From Hyperoplus lanceolatus (lineage: Eukaryota; Chordata; Actinopteri; Uranoscopiformes; Ammodytidae), in the NCBI GenBank assembly GCA_026929865.2, contig CM049403.1, positions 23,926,001-23,990,000 of the forward strand: a DNA stretch of 64,000 nucleotides, read 5' to 3'. Numbering within the stretch: the first letter of the stretch is position 1; each line of letters begins with the position of its first letter. Below are positions 46,000-64,000 of the stretch, one piece after another. The translations under genes were made by a program, and so were the position numbers. A model generated the notes under the pieces. It was not told where the DNA came from, made no database searches, and saw nothing but the letters and a program-made list of their open reading frames with translations.

Positions 46000-48290
46000 T
46001 CAATCATTTAACACCTTTAACACAATACGTAAAAAACACACACACACACAAACACATATACCATGAATATTAACCAATGCGAACAATATGATGTTTTTCA
46101 TATTGTCCCATGCCTATAACATAGCTTATCATTTTTGATTGTACTGTTAAAACGTTTTTTTAAACTTAATTTATCTTCAGATAGGCTACATAAAAAAAGT
46201 GTCCAAAGCTCTGGTTACATTTAAGAAAAGTGATATTTTATTCATTTCAGATTCAAAATAAAAGTATTCACACAAACACGTATCGAGTAAATAGGCAAGA
46301 GCAGCTCTTCACCCTTCAAAAAAAAAAAAAAACAAGTTGCATTGCCCGCAGCCACTTCACTGTTACCGTGGTTACTGGGAAACATTCCATTCATCAAAAA
46401 ATGTAATCACTTATAGAAAAAAGAGGAATAAGCACACATTAATAGAACAGATTGAAAAAAACATGTTGAAGTACTAACAGTGGTACTATAAGCAGTACTT
46501 GTTAAAGTACTAGTAGTAGTTAGCTGTTAAAATGGAGGTTCTCTCAAATAAACTGAACAGCAGAAGTGTTTGCAAACTTGTTACACAGAGAGAGACGGAG
46601 AAGGAATAAAACACAGGATCTGAAATTAACCTACAGGGTGACAAATATATCTTCTGAGGATAAATTAAAGTTTCCCTGCAGATATATTGATATAAATACA
46701 CCACACTACTTTTTTTCAATACGATACCATGGATGTCAATACAATACCATGGGATTACAGATAATCTTTAAGTGTTTTTTGTATGAAGTTCATTTCGGAC
46801 GCTGGCGCCAGCCATCAAACCCGCTCTGTGTCCCCACTAAACTGTAACTTTAGCCCTCAGTGGGTTAAATGCATCAAACTGGAGGTAGAGGTAGATTTTC
46901 CTGAGAAGTTGTAAAAGACAAGAGCCTTGTTTCAGTTCTGAAGTTAATTTGAAGACACATGAAGCCCCCTCCCTAACAAACGTACACACAGACACACACA
47001 AGCAGGCACAACCACTCACAGACAGACACACACACACCACATGCCCTAAAATAATCACATCGTTGGTATCATAATAATTATCGCTATATTAATAAATTTG
47101 CTCTAAATATAATCTCTGTGTGCTGCCGGGGTTGCTACAGCAAATCCAGAATAAAAAGCAAAGAAAGAGCAAAAAACAAACAAAAAACAAAACAAATATA
47201 GACATGATATATAACACACAGCCCTAACAAGCTGTATTTCATGAATCTTAGTAATATTCTATAGGTTAATTCATACAACAATTGTCACAGCAGAAGGCAT
47301 CTTGTTATTTCTCATAATTTCCTTGTCCACCTGATGGAGGTAAAGCCCCAGACCCACATGCACCTTAACCCGTAAATGTTCCAGCAAGATTTCATGTCGG
47401 CTACATGTGGGAACAGGAGTCGGAGTCAAGACACTCTGGACCTAGTAGGATTTCAATAGGTTCCAATGCTACTGCTCTGGTGGGAGACAAAGCAGCAATA
47501 GTTCAAGGAAATTCTTAAGTTATGAATTTTTAACAAAGAGCGAGCGAGCCGATCACAGAGAAGTCAGAGGGGTTTGTGCTGATGATCTGCCCCTGAAATG
47601 CACTACATCTACTTTTTATATTATCTGGAAATAAAACTTTGTTGAAAATGAGTCCAGGTTTGTCATCATTCCTGATCTGTACAATAGAACCTAAATACAC
47701 CAGATGAGCAGAACACCAAACAAGGCTTTTACATCTGCTCAAAACTCTTTCCAAAACCCCAGAGAGATAACACAAATACGTTATTCTTCCAATGTTTCTT
47801 CAAATAATAAACATCAGCCATCTCTGATATGGAAGAACCTGCCTCAGGAAAAGACAAGACCTTTGATTGGTGATTGTTTACTGTGTTCCTAATAAGTCAA
47901 TTTGTTCTTTGTGTTAATGCCTCCCTTGATACTGTCTGATTTCAGAGGCATTGTCACAGAAACGAGGCTCAAACTCTGGAAACACTGGTGAGAAATGAAA
48001 ATATGAACACTGAAAATATATATACTTTTTGCAGTAAATAGTCATGCCCTTTTGTCAAGTCTAAACTGATTGTGTGTCAAAACAAAACCATCCACTGAGG
48101 GGTGCTCTTAGTGAAGATGTTGAAGCTGGAGCCTGAATCCTGTACTGTCCTTAAGTCTCCGAGTCAAATCTTTTTGATTTCTGATTGTCTGTGGTCATTA
48201 CAATCTCGTTATTGATCAACGTGAACATCAGCAACAACATTTACATAGGTTTTTGCTGTATCAGCCTTCAACTTGCTTATTTGTTGTGGC
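46000..48290. other. No gene recognised
   Basis: AT-rich with short CA runs (46036-46050, 46983-47040). No coding signal. Confidence 0.4.
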
Positions 48291-48291
48291 A

Positions 48292-49290
48292 GAGAACTGA
48301 AAAAGCTGCCAAATACCTAGGGGGCAAAACCCCTTTTTTTGGAAAAACAGACATGGAGCGTTGTAAAAGGTTGTTCACCAGAAATGATATCCAGGACCTT
48401 CCAGGATCAACTAGCTGCTGGAAAGCTACAGGGGGCCGATAGAGCAAATCAGAACCACTGTTTAAGTGAATGGGGATGGGCTAATAGGGAATTTTCTAAA
48501 CTTGTAGATATCATTATGAAACTTTGCGAGTTGATTACTGACATTAAAACAACAACTTTTTGTATTACAGTATTTTCCAAAAAGTTTGAATAAATATGAA
48601 AAATCATCAATATCTTACTAATGATGGGTAAATTTGCATATCTGCAAAGCCCCAAAATCTAGATGTTGGACAAAAGCAGAGTCAATTTGTTTTTAAATTT
48701 TTAAAACAAGTGTCCAACTGCCTGAAGCTTTTCCTAATCACAGTTCAAATTTGATCAATAACCCATAGAAAATGAATTTTTTACACAGTTTTTTCCAAGA
48801 GAATGTCTAGCCGTTTCCTAAAATACCAGCTGGAGACTCCAAAAGGACACTTTTGGTCCATAGCACATGAAATGTAACTGCGTAAAAAATGTATCTAGAT
48901 TTTGGGGCTTTGCAGATATGCAAATTTACGCATCATTAGTAAGATATTGATGATTTTTCATATTTATTTAAACATTTTCGAAAATACTGTAATACAAAAT
49001 GTTTTTGATTTAATGTCAGTAATCAACTGGCAAAGTTTCATAATGATATCTATAAGTTCAAAAAATTCCCCATTAGCCCATCCCCATTCACCCCCATTCA
49101 CTTAAACAGTGGTTCTGATTTGCTATGTCGGCCCGCTGTAGCTTTCCAGCAGCTTGTTAACAAGGTTGTCCACCCAGGTTGTGATGGTGGAAGGTCCTAG
49201 ATGTCATTTTTGGTGAACAACCTTTTACAACGCTCCATGTCCATACAATCACTTTGCCCCCTGGGTAAAAGGTATTTAGTTCTTCAGGTA
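48292..49290. mobile_element. Fold-back (long inverted repeat) element, about 1 kb
   Basis: Left arm about 48292-48664 and right arm 48893-49290 are inverted copies, with the inner junction ATCTAGAT on both sides. The spacer is about 230 bp. The right arm has about 25 extra bases near 49150-49190. Conserved phrases include CATGGAGCGTTGTAAAAGG and CTGCAAAGCCCCAAAATCTA. No protein frame, so it would need a transposase in trans. Confidence 0.8.
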
Positions 49291-49655
49291 GAGACGGGGT
49301 ATGACTGTGGTTAAAGGGATGGTAAGAGTTTTTGGAGGAATCCGGGTTGTTGTAACGTCTCCTGATTGTCGCTACCACGCAATTAACAAGATGCAAAGAG
49401 TGAGGAAGCGAGAGAGAGAGAGACAGCTGCAGTACCTCCACTGCTTAAATGCAAATATCTCAGAGCCTGTCGATAGATATACAATAAACATGGATCCACT
49501 GAAGGGGGCAGGTGCTTGAATGCTACCTCAGGGGCCTAAAGGGTCACAGGGTCAAGTCTAAAAAAAAAAAGCAATGTTGATCCTTTAGATCGGCATTGAT
49601 TGAATTTTGTTATCTCCAGCAGCCCTCACCCAACAAAACCAATGCTTTTAGCCGA

Positions 49656-49747
49656 ATGTGACAGTTGCCTGTCATGGCTGACAATCAAATAGAGACATGC
49701 TGTGATGTCTCTATTTGATTGTCAGCCATGACAGGCAACTGTCACAT
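49656..49747. repeat. Perfect 43-bp inverted repeat with 6-base loop
   Basis: Arms 49656-49698 and 49705-49747 are exact reverse complements (start ATGTGACAGTTGCC) around the loop GCTGTG. No flanking duplication recognised. Confidence 0.95.
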
Positions 49748-49749
49748 GT

Positions 49750-51258
49750 GTTCCTCATGCAGAGAGAAGCATGCTGGGATTTCTGTGTCACCGGAGGAAA
49801 CAACCCTAAAATGTAAATTAGTTTAAAACAAGATTATTTAATTTGTTTTATTTTCACCCTGGGTCTTTCTGTTGTAGTTGTAGCCTATAGACATATTAGA
49901 TAGCATGGCATTTATACAACATCATTACTATAGACGAAACATTGCCTTAATAAGGAAAAATGTAGTAGAAGACGTGACAGACATTTGTTTATTTTTTTTT
50001 CTGTATAAACCAGAATTGGACTTGTCAAAGAAATGATTATATTATCAAATTTGTATCGTTAGAATTAAAAAAACTATTTCTTTTCGATACTCGAAATCTT
50101 GATGGATGAACTTGTAATATCATTAATAAGACAATAATTAAATCTTAAATAATAATAGAGCAGTAGAAACAGCTGTCTCTGTCGCCTTTGACTAGTGGAA
50201 ATCGCTGTGGTTAAGCAGTACACTTGAGCATTGTATTTTTAGATACTGTATTTTCCCCTTGGATTATTTGAGTGCTTTGGTGTAGCATTTGTCTGTGACG
50301 ATGATTAATAATCAATATAAAAAGCATAAAAGTTAAACAGCTGATATATTTGTTAGAGAGTTCAGGTATGAACTTAAATAAATGTCCTAAATAAATTTCT
50401 TGGTGGTTTAAAGCCAAAACTACAACAATAAGACCCAGACTGCAATAAAAAGTAGGCATATTATATAGTGCTAGATGGGTTGTTTCAGCATTAGTTTACA
50501 TCCGTGCAGGACTCCGGAACAAGAAGGGACTGCCTGTGTTTCACGCTATCTACATTTGTCACTGTAGGGATACACTGCGTTCCTCTGTAACACATCTACA
50601 TGGAGAACCTGATCAATATGCAGACTGCATCAACACTGCATAAATGTTGTAAACATTTGAAAAAGCAAAACGGTCGCTGGTCTGATGTTGGCAAAATAAC
50701 TCGCTATTCCCTGAATAATAAAATGCATCTATGTCTGCAAAATGACATCTCCAGTGATACATTACTTAATATTAGTATCAGGTTAGGCACACTGAAATAA
50801 AAAGGGACATGTTTTTTGCTTATATCTCCTAAAAAACCTACACTTTACTGATGCAAAGCAAATTAAACAAGACTTCATGTTTTCCAGCTGTAGAGACACG
50901 ACAACAGCAGCAGTTTCAGAAATGCAGATGCCCTTACAGTAAGTCAAAACTGTGCTACCTTTACGTGAGGAAACGTCTGTTTGTGAATGTTTGAGGTTTT
51001 GAAATTATTAATTCAAACTGGAAAAACTAGATTTGAGTATTTCAACTATACATTATCTCACAAGGGTCCACTCAGTATGTGTTTTGACTCTATCCAAAGC
51101 TTCTGTTTATTGGTAGCAGTTATCTCCTGTCAAGTGACACTTTCTCCAAAATAACTAACATTTAAGCTAAGGGTCAAGTGCCTGAGAGGTATGTTTCTGT
51201 TAAATAATTGAATAATTGCTGAAGGTCAGTGTGACACAAGGATTCCACATTATTATAG

Positions 51259-51327
<69 letters not shown>

Positions 51328-52330
51328 GTTGCATGTCTGCTAGGTGTAGCTGAGGTACCATTGAGGTAACTGGGAACATCTGGTTCCTGAGTTATTTATA
51401 CGCGCCTTCCCAGATGCTGGCGTGCCAATCCTTTCACCAAACTCTGTTAACTGTCACACCTCATATTGCTTTCACCCACTTCCATACATCTGATACTGAC
51501 CTCCGCTCCTTATTGCATTCACTTTTCTTACTTAGTGTGCTATGGATAAGTTTCCGCCTTTGTTGTTGCTCACAACTATAGTGGTTTAAGCTAACAGGTT
51601 TGTACAAGTGTGAAAAGTAAAACCTCAAACACACACAAATAAAACAGACTCTGTAGCAGGTGAGACTGCTGCTGTTACTTATCTTGCCTGTACGAGGCGC
51701 AATGCGCATTCATTGAAGTGGTCTGATAATGACCCAGCAGCGCCGCCCTGGTGGAGACTTGAGTTATAAACTACATACCATTAAAACAAATACATTATCA
51801 TATATATATATTTTAACTTATATTAATAGTTCATCATTGTGTCACTCTCACTATTTAACCAACCTCTAAGAACAGCATTTAAAGGTTGTATGTGTCTTTG
51901 AATGAGAGCTATGGTCTGTCTTCAGCAGAAACACAAAACAAAAAAGAAACAGTGTTTGTGCAGCAGCTGGTGGTGATTTCCCACCGAGTAGCTATTCCAG
52001 AATCAAAGCCATGGCAACCATCTGGTGATATTTGACTGCAACAGTAAAAAGTGATTAGACAGAAGTACTGCTTGCTCTCTGGTCATCTCATGCTGTGTTA
52101 AGGCCTCTGATCAGAACCCACATACAAAGCCTGATTTACTTCCTAACGTCAGTAGGAATGAGGCTGCTTTGCTTGGGGGTCGGTTAGAGTAACAATCTTT
52201 AACAGCCAAAAGTCCAGAGAGGTAGCACAGGTTAAAGTTCAAAAAGCTGAATGATTGATCCGCTTCTAAATCCGCAGACACAACTATGAATGGATGCTAT
52301 GGTATCTCGTACTGCGGCTGACTTAACTTA
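49750..52330. other. No gene recognised apart from one microsatellite
   Basis: AT-rich stretch before the possible arid3a 3'UTR. Only the (TG)31 tract stands out. Confidence 0.4.
51263..51325 (+). repeat. (TG)31 microsatellite
   Basis: Uninterrupted dinucleotide tract of 63 bp in an intergenic stretch. Confidence 0.98.
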
Positions 52331-52334
52331 TTTT

Positions 52335-54138
52335 TTTATTTTTTATAAAAATCTATCTGCAGCAAGTTTTTATACAAACACCAAGACACAAGCGAGCACT
52401 CAGCTGTGGCTATGATTACCTCTCAGCTCACATTGTCAAAATCCCCAAATAAGCAACATCTAAAAACAGTCAGAGGATCACAAGACATTCTCTGTTATAT
52501 CCTTGACAGGTGGCGAGCCGTCCTCAAGGACCCCTGTATAGACAGGATAGAAGCACTAAGTCATGCAAAGCAGAGCTGAAGCAAAAAAAATAAAAGCATC
52601 TGTAATCTATAATAAAGACAAAACGTCAGATATTAGCTGATATAACTGTCAGGATGAGTTTCTTCTGAAACTCCTGACACCTGATTGTCCATGTGAGTGT
52701 CGCCACAATGAAGAGCATTGAGTGGATACACAACTCCTGGGAATTAAAAGGGCTTTATGTACAAAAACGGGCATGCATCTGACCTTAAGACAATCACTCC
52801 ACTAATAAGGCCAAGTTGGAGAAAAGGATAAAAATCGTTCTTTCCGTAGAGAAAGATGTTGAGAAGCAGTGCTCTTTCGAGATAGTTTTACAAAGTTATG
52901 ATGAGCAGAGGGACACCTGAGAACAATCGTAACAGTGAATTATTCAAAACGGGAAGAGACGTTGTGGACGCTGCTGATGAGGTGCAGTGAGGTGCGCGGG
53001 AAAAAAAACCCTCAAGAAAAAGGCTTTAGTTCATGTTCCCGCCTGCACAACTGACCTGACTAGCACAAATAGCCATTTTGAACTCTTCAGCTTGATAAAC
53101 TTCCTGGAAGCCTGGCAAGGACACGCATCGAACTGGCCTTACGTCCACAAAAAGGTCAAGGGTTTAGGTAGAAAGATATAAAACCACAACAACTGCTTTA
53201 AATCAGCCGCCACATGGTATTCCAGCTAATTACCAACTACCAAGACTAGTAGAGATCGATAATGGAACCAAAAAAAAAACAACTAGTGAACCAATATCCA
53301 GATTCTTCAGATCCAGTTTGTTTCACTGGAGAATCTGTAGCATTGATCCAATGTGTATCTGGGTACACAGCAACTCGCTCCACCACACACAGATCCAAAA
53401 TGGCTGCCATGTCAATAAGGTTATAAGGTTTTACACAAAATGAGGTCACGACGGTACATTGTTATATGCCCTGAAGAATCAACATATACCTTTAAAGCTA
53501 TTTCTGATTAAAAATAGAGGATATTCATATTTTCTTTTTTTTCTTTATAGAATTTTAAATATATAGTTTTTTTTCCTGCAGTGAGAGGATTGTTAAAGAT
53601 TTAAATGATAAAACACAACAAAGAGAATAACAATAAAGATAATAATGACAATGAAAAGGTAAAATAAAAGATAAAAAAATATCTCCCCTAGAGAATAAAA
53701 CATTGCTGTCTATCAGTAGCTGTGTTTGTGAGTGTAAACAGTGCATTACCCTCCCTGGTTATTACCTTCTCTTTTGTTCTCCGATAAACTTTACATTTAT
53801 GCAGAAATAAATAATTCACAGGTTGTGCATATATATATATATCTTTTTAGCATATACTGGCTCTCAGTTGTGATGATGATTTTTCTTTTTCTTCTCTGAA
53901 ATCATTTTGGCTATGAAGAACAAAAGAGGTGAGTTTGTGAGAGAAAACCTGAGATAGTGTACTTCAAGTGATCAGAGATTCAGTTTGTGTCTGTCTGTAC
54001 AGTCTATGGTTCCTCTCTCTTTTTTGGCATAGATTATGTAGAATATGAGGTTGATTTTTGGCTTTACTTAGCGTGGTAATTGTAAAAAAAAAGAAGAAAA
54101 AAAAATCAAATAAAAGTGTAGAAAGGCTGGGTTTTTTG
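52335..54138 (-). other. Possible long 3'UTR of arid3a
   Basis: About 1.8 kb after the arid3a stop without recognisable transposon ends, rich in A/T and ending at an AATAAA on the minus strand (52335-52340). No nearer canonical hexamer was noticed. Weak inference. Confidence 0.25.
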
Positions 54139-60396
<6,258 letters not shown>

Positions 60397-60399
60397 CTG

Positions 60400-60597
60400 T
60401 GGAGAGGAAGAGGACAGAGACGGATGAGGAAACAATTTGAGATTTTACACATCTAAAAACAACAAATGTTTATGTTAATGTTAGTACGTCAATGTAATGG
60501 ATAGCAAGCAATCTCAATCATTGAGAAATCTGGAAAAAAATTCCCTCAATGCTCTGGCTGACCTGAGCCATAATATGTATGATGGCAAGATGTACAA

Positions 60598-60628
<31 letters not shown>

Positions 60629-63600
60629 CACGCACGCACGCACGCAGACACAATAAAATATGTTCACTTAAAGATCCTCCCTAAAGATCTATCATGAGAA
60701 ACCAATCAGTTGCCTTCTGTTCTGATCATAAGAGGGGATGACAAAGAGAGAGAGAGACTGATGAGACTGACTTGATGAGAACCTGATGTGGGTCCAGCTG
60801 CTGGCGGGGCCCCGGGCTCTGGAAAGTTTGGTGAAAGTTAGCAGTAAAAAGTGGGGCACCCACTCCGGGGAGTACAGTGAGGCCATTGAGCCTGTGGTTG
60901 TTTTTCAAGCCTAGTTTGTGATAGTGAAATATCTTTTTGGAGCTCTCTCTCTCTCTGTATGTGAAACACGCTTGATGCCAACATGTAGGCTACTCTCTCA
61001 GTGGTTTGTAAGCAGCGGTGCAGCTTCAGTACCTGACTCAATGACCCTTCTCTTGACAACTACACATCATTCTTCGTAAGGTCATGGGGTTTAGCAATCT
61101 GTTATTGAAAATGGCAGGCTTGAAAACACAGCGCACAGCTGAGCAGCACAAAACAAAAGGAGCATAATGTCACTAGTACACAGACCCAACAGTCCACCAC
61201 AGCAGGGCAGGCCAAGCCACAATTAACCGTCATGTTGTGGCGCGGAGGCATTTCATACCACGTCACAGAAAAGCATTAACTTCACCGCACATGTCAATTA
61301 CACGCAAGCGCTGTAGCCATTATTTTGGTCTTATGTATTGTGACAATACATCGAAAATATTTGGGTTGTGGATGGACAAAACAAACAACTTTGAGACGTC
61401 ACCTTGACTTTTGAACTCTTCGTTGTTATAGACCAAATGACAGTCCTGTGTTCAAATGAACAACACTGAAAACTGTTAATATGAAAATTAATAATTCAGA
61501 AAGAATAAAAAAGGCACTTTGACAGTATTTTTTAGTTAGTAAGACAACTAATGGCTATTTTTTTTTTATCAATTATTGATTCATCTGCTGATAAGTACTT
61601 TTATTAATCGATAAGTCTACAAAATGTGTAGAAAACACACATTACATTTATTGTCTTGTCCGATTGTCAGTCTTAAACAACAAAACATATTCAGTTTAAA
61701 AACATATTAAATGGAACAAATCCTCAATCTGGAACTAACAAAATGAAAGGAAAAAGACGCAAATCGAATGATCGGCTATTTTGCACATCAATGATATGTC
61801 AATCAGCTGCCTGATTGATGGGCTAATTGTGGCTTAATATCTAATATAATCCTATAACATGTATTAGCTGCAGCAACGCTCTAACCAGTACACCATGAGC
61901 ACCCCCCCCCCCGGCTGCAAGTCTGATAAAGTTCTGTGGTGCACTTACTTGACATTGGGATGAACATTTGCATATTGAGATGAATTCTGACATTGCTCAC
62001 TAAACTAGACAAGTAAAGGGTGAATTCAAACACCAAACTGGAAGTCAGGTACTAAAGGTTTTCTGCACTGGGCCAGAGAAAAAATTAAACGTCCAGCTAA
62101 AGTCTGGTGTGATGGTGACAGCAGTAGTGGCCTCTAACCACTAACAGACTGTCCCTCGTCGTGGCATTCGGCCCTCATTAGTGATACCAAGCAGCCATCA
62201 GATCTTATTATCTAGAAGGGAACAGAGGGGTGGGGACTGTTGAGCTGAGGTGGACGGGACGGTGGGGGGATGCCAGCTAATGTACAGGCCTGCTGGAGGC
62301 AAAGGGGGAGTTTTAATTACAGGATGCATGCATTTCGTAAAGTGCCGCACCATAAATCTTGGAAATTACACCCTCCACTCCCCTCCCCCTACGTTGCTTC
62401 ATTTGCTCTTTCTCCTGATCACAAAAACAAATATTTCCCTCGTGGCATGGTGGGAGCTCTGTCATGTGAAAACAAAAGCGGTAACAGGGGACCCACATTT
62501 TTTAAGGAATTGCGGTTAAAAAAAAGGTTTAAAATTTTAGAGTAACAAAATGCACTTCCTCCACTTTTTTCGGAGATGACAGCAGCAACGCCGCACACTG
62601 ATAAATTAACTATTAACGTTGACGTTTTCATGTGATGATTGTTCAGTCACAGCAATTGTAAGATTGGTGTAACTGCAGCGTTATAGTGTTGAAAGCCAAG
62701 TATGAAACGTGTTAACATGCTCATAACCCTCTTACTAATGCTTGTCCAGTTTCAAGTCTCATTCACTATTGGCACACGGACCCAGAGACACGGTAGCCTT
62801 CTTTGTATCAACAAACATGTGACTGTAATCTTAATGCTCGCAGCTGTTACAGTCTGTTTTCGCCGGCAGCCACCTTTCACAGCATTCAATTTTACTTTTA
62901 AAAGGTTCACTTTCAAAAACCTGGGATTGAAAACAGTATTCAGGACATAGAGATCACCACCCAGTGATTTCACACCAGCAGCTGGAAGTGTTTTTAAACT
63001 TCTAAAACCAGGAAAACAACATCATTTTGGCCAACACAGAGAGATATTAATAGTATATTTACACGGTCACACAGTATGTTTACAGCAACTGCAACATTCC
63101 TTAATAAAACCTATTGGTAGCACAAATAAGTATTTGCCTTTTAAATATAATTTTCTAATCGGCCTTTAACAGGAATTAACGTACACTCACACACCATGTT
63201 AGCACCATGACAGAAAGGTTGGGCGTGGAGTTAAATACTGGGAGAAAACTGATATAAATTAAACAGTTTTTCAAACGACCTACAGAACCAGTTTCATCCA
63301 AATATTTTCTTATTTTACAACAACATCCGTGTAAACATACGTCACTGATAAACGAACAGAAGGAAGATACCAGCAGTAGTACTTTTAAAAGTAGTGCATT
63401 TGCAGCCCAGTGGCTGCAAATGCACTCATCACTCTTCATACAACATATTGTCTTTCAAACATGTCACCCTGTGGCTGGTAATGGCTGCATTACAGAGAAC
63501 AAGCCGTTATGGGCTCCTGACTAACTGCTGCAATCAGGATCCTGTCAAACCAGCAAGACCACTACCACCTCTCCAGCCCCACTATATCTCTTCACTCCGA

Positions 63601-63828
63601 CTCTCAGTATATCTTTCCATCTCTATTTTTCCTCATTGTCCTTCCGCAGCTGCTGATCTCTCTCTTCTCTGGACCATAGACTGTATATAAGCTCTGTACT
63701 AAGTTTCCCATTCTGTCTTTTACACTCTTTTCTACATTTGTCCTTCAACGTCTATCAGTTTCCTTCTCTATGTATATAACCCTATATACATTATAACTCC
63801 CCTGACGCCACAACCCCCCCCCCCCTTC
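60400..63828. other. arid3a intron (upstream of the LYELD exon)
   Basis: The preceding exon should end with EEQFKQ or similar. I could not find it, so this stretch is most likely one long intron. No other gene recognised. Confidence 0.5.
60604..60650 (+). repeat. (CA)n(CGCA)n microsatellite
   Basis: About 13 CA units followed by CGCA units, in the next arid3a intron. Confidence 0.95.

Positions 63829-64000
<172 letters not shown>

Noticed and set aside
60780-60908. Open minus-strand stretch (LNGLTVLPGVGAPLFTANF...) between splice-like signals, possibly an extra arid3a exon
   Set aside because: Donor GTTCTC is weak, the acceptor lacks a good pyrimidine tract, and it does not end with the EEQFKQ expected just before LYELD. 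Kept as intron.

Overview
The window looks like nuclear DNA of a ray-finned (teleost) fish. Evidence: five vertebrate genes with short GT-AG introns, very long (CA)n/(TG)n tracts, many short terminal-inverted-repeat (TIR) transposons of fish type, tRNA-derived SINEs, a LINE 3' end, and Tc1/IS630-type transposase remnants. No tool was run. Calls rest on reading splice junctions codon by codon and on recalled protein families.

Layout: 0-7 kb is transposon-derived DNA (Tc1 remnant, three back-to-back TIR elements). At 7.06-10.70 kb (+) lies gamt, guanidinoacetate N-methyltransferase, complete in 6 exons (235 aa). At 13.30-19.65 kb (-) lies ndufs7, the N2-cluster subunit of complex I, complete in 8 exons (219 aa). 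The two are tail to tail, as I recall them on human 19p13.3. At 20.7-23.1 kb is an internally duplicated IS630/Tc1-type transposon. At 25.19-28.78 kb (-) lies a TMEM79 (mattrin)-like membrane protein gene, 4 coding exons (436 aa), with a likely 5'UTR exon near 30.85 kb. At 32.75-40.85 kb (-) lies a CTD small-phosphatase-like gene, 11 coding exons (374 aa); its introns carry a TIR element and a LINE fragment. From 41 to 54 kb I see no gene, but there are two large fold-back elements, a 134-bp identical direct repeat and a perfect 43-bp hairpin. At 54.14-60.40 kb (-) lie the last six coding exons of arid3a (ARID and REKLES domains), running off the right edge toward its 5' end.

The genes are unrelated housekeeping or regulatory genes, not a pathway: creatine synthesis, respiratory chain, membrane/MAPEG-like protein, nuclear phosphatase and transcription factor. 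The observations most worth a second look are: (i) the arid3a intron inside the ARID domain, which has (GU)n runs a few bases from both splice sites and an opposite (CA)n run between them; (ii) the CTD-phosphatase gene, whose catalytic DxD motif reads DLE; (iii) a nested palindromic block at 42.2-44.4 kb framed by identical 134-bp repeats; (iv) the 43-bp perfect hairpin at 49.7 kb; and (v) a SINE ending about 17 bp from a gamt splice acceptor. I found no clearly new biological system.
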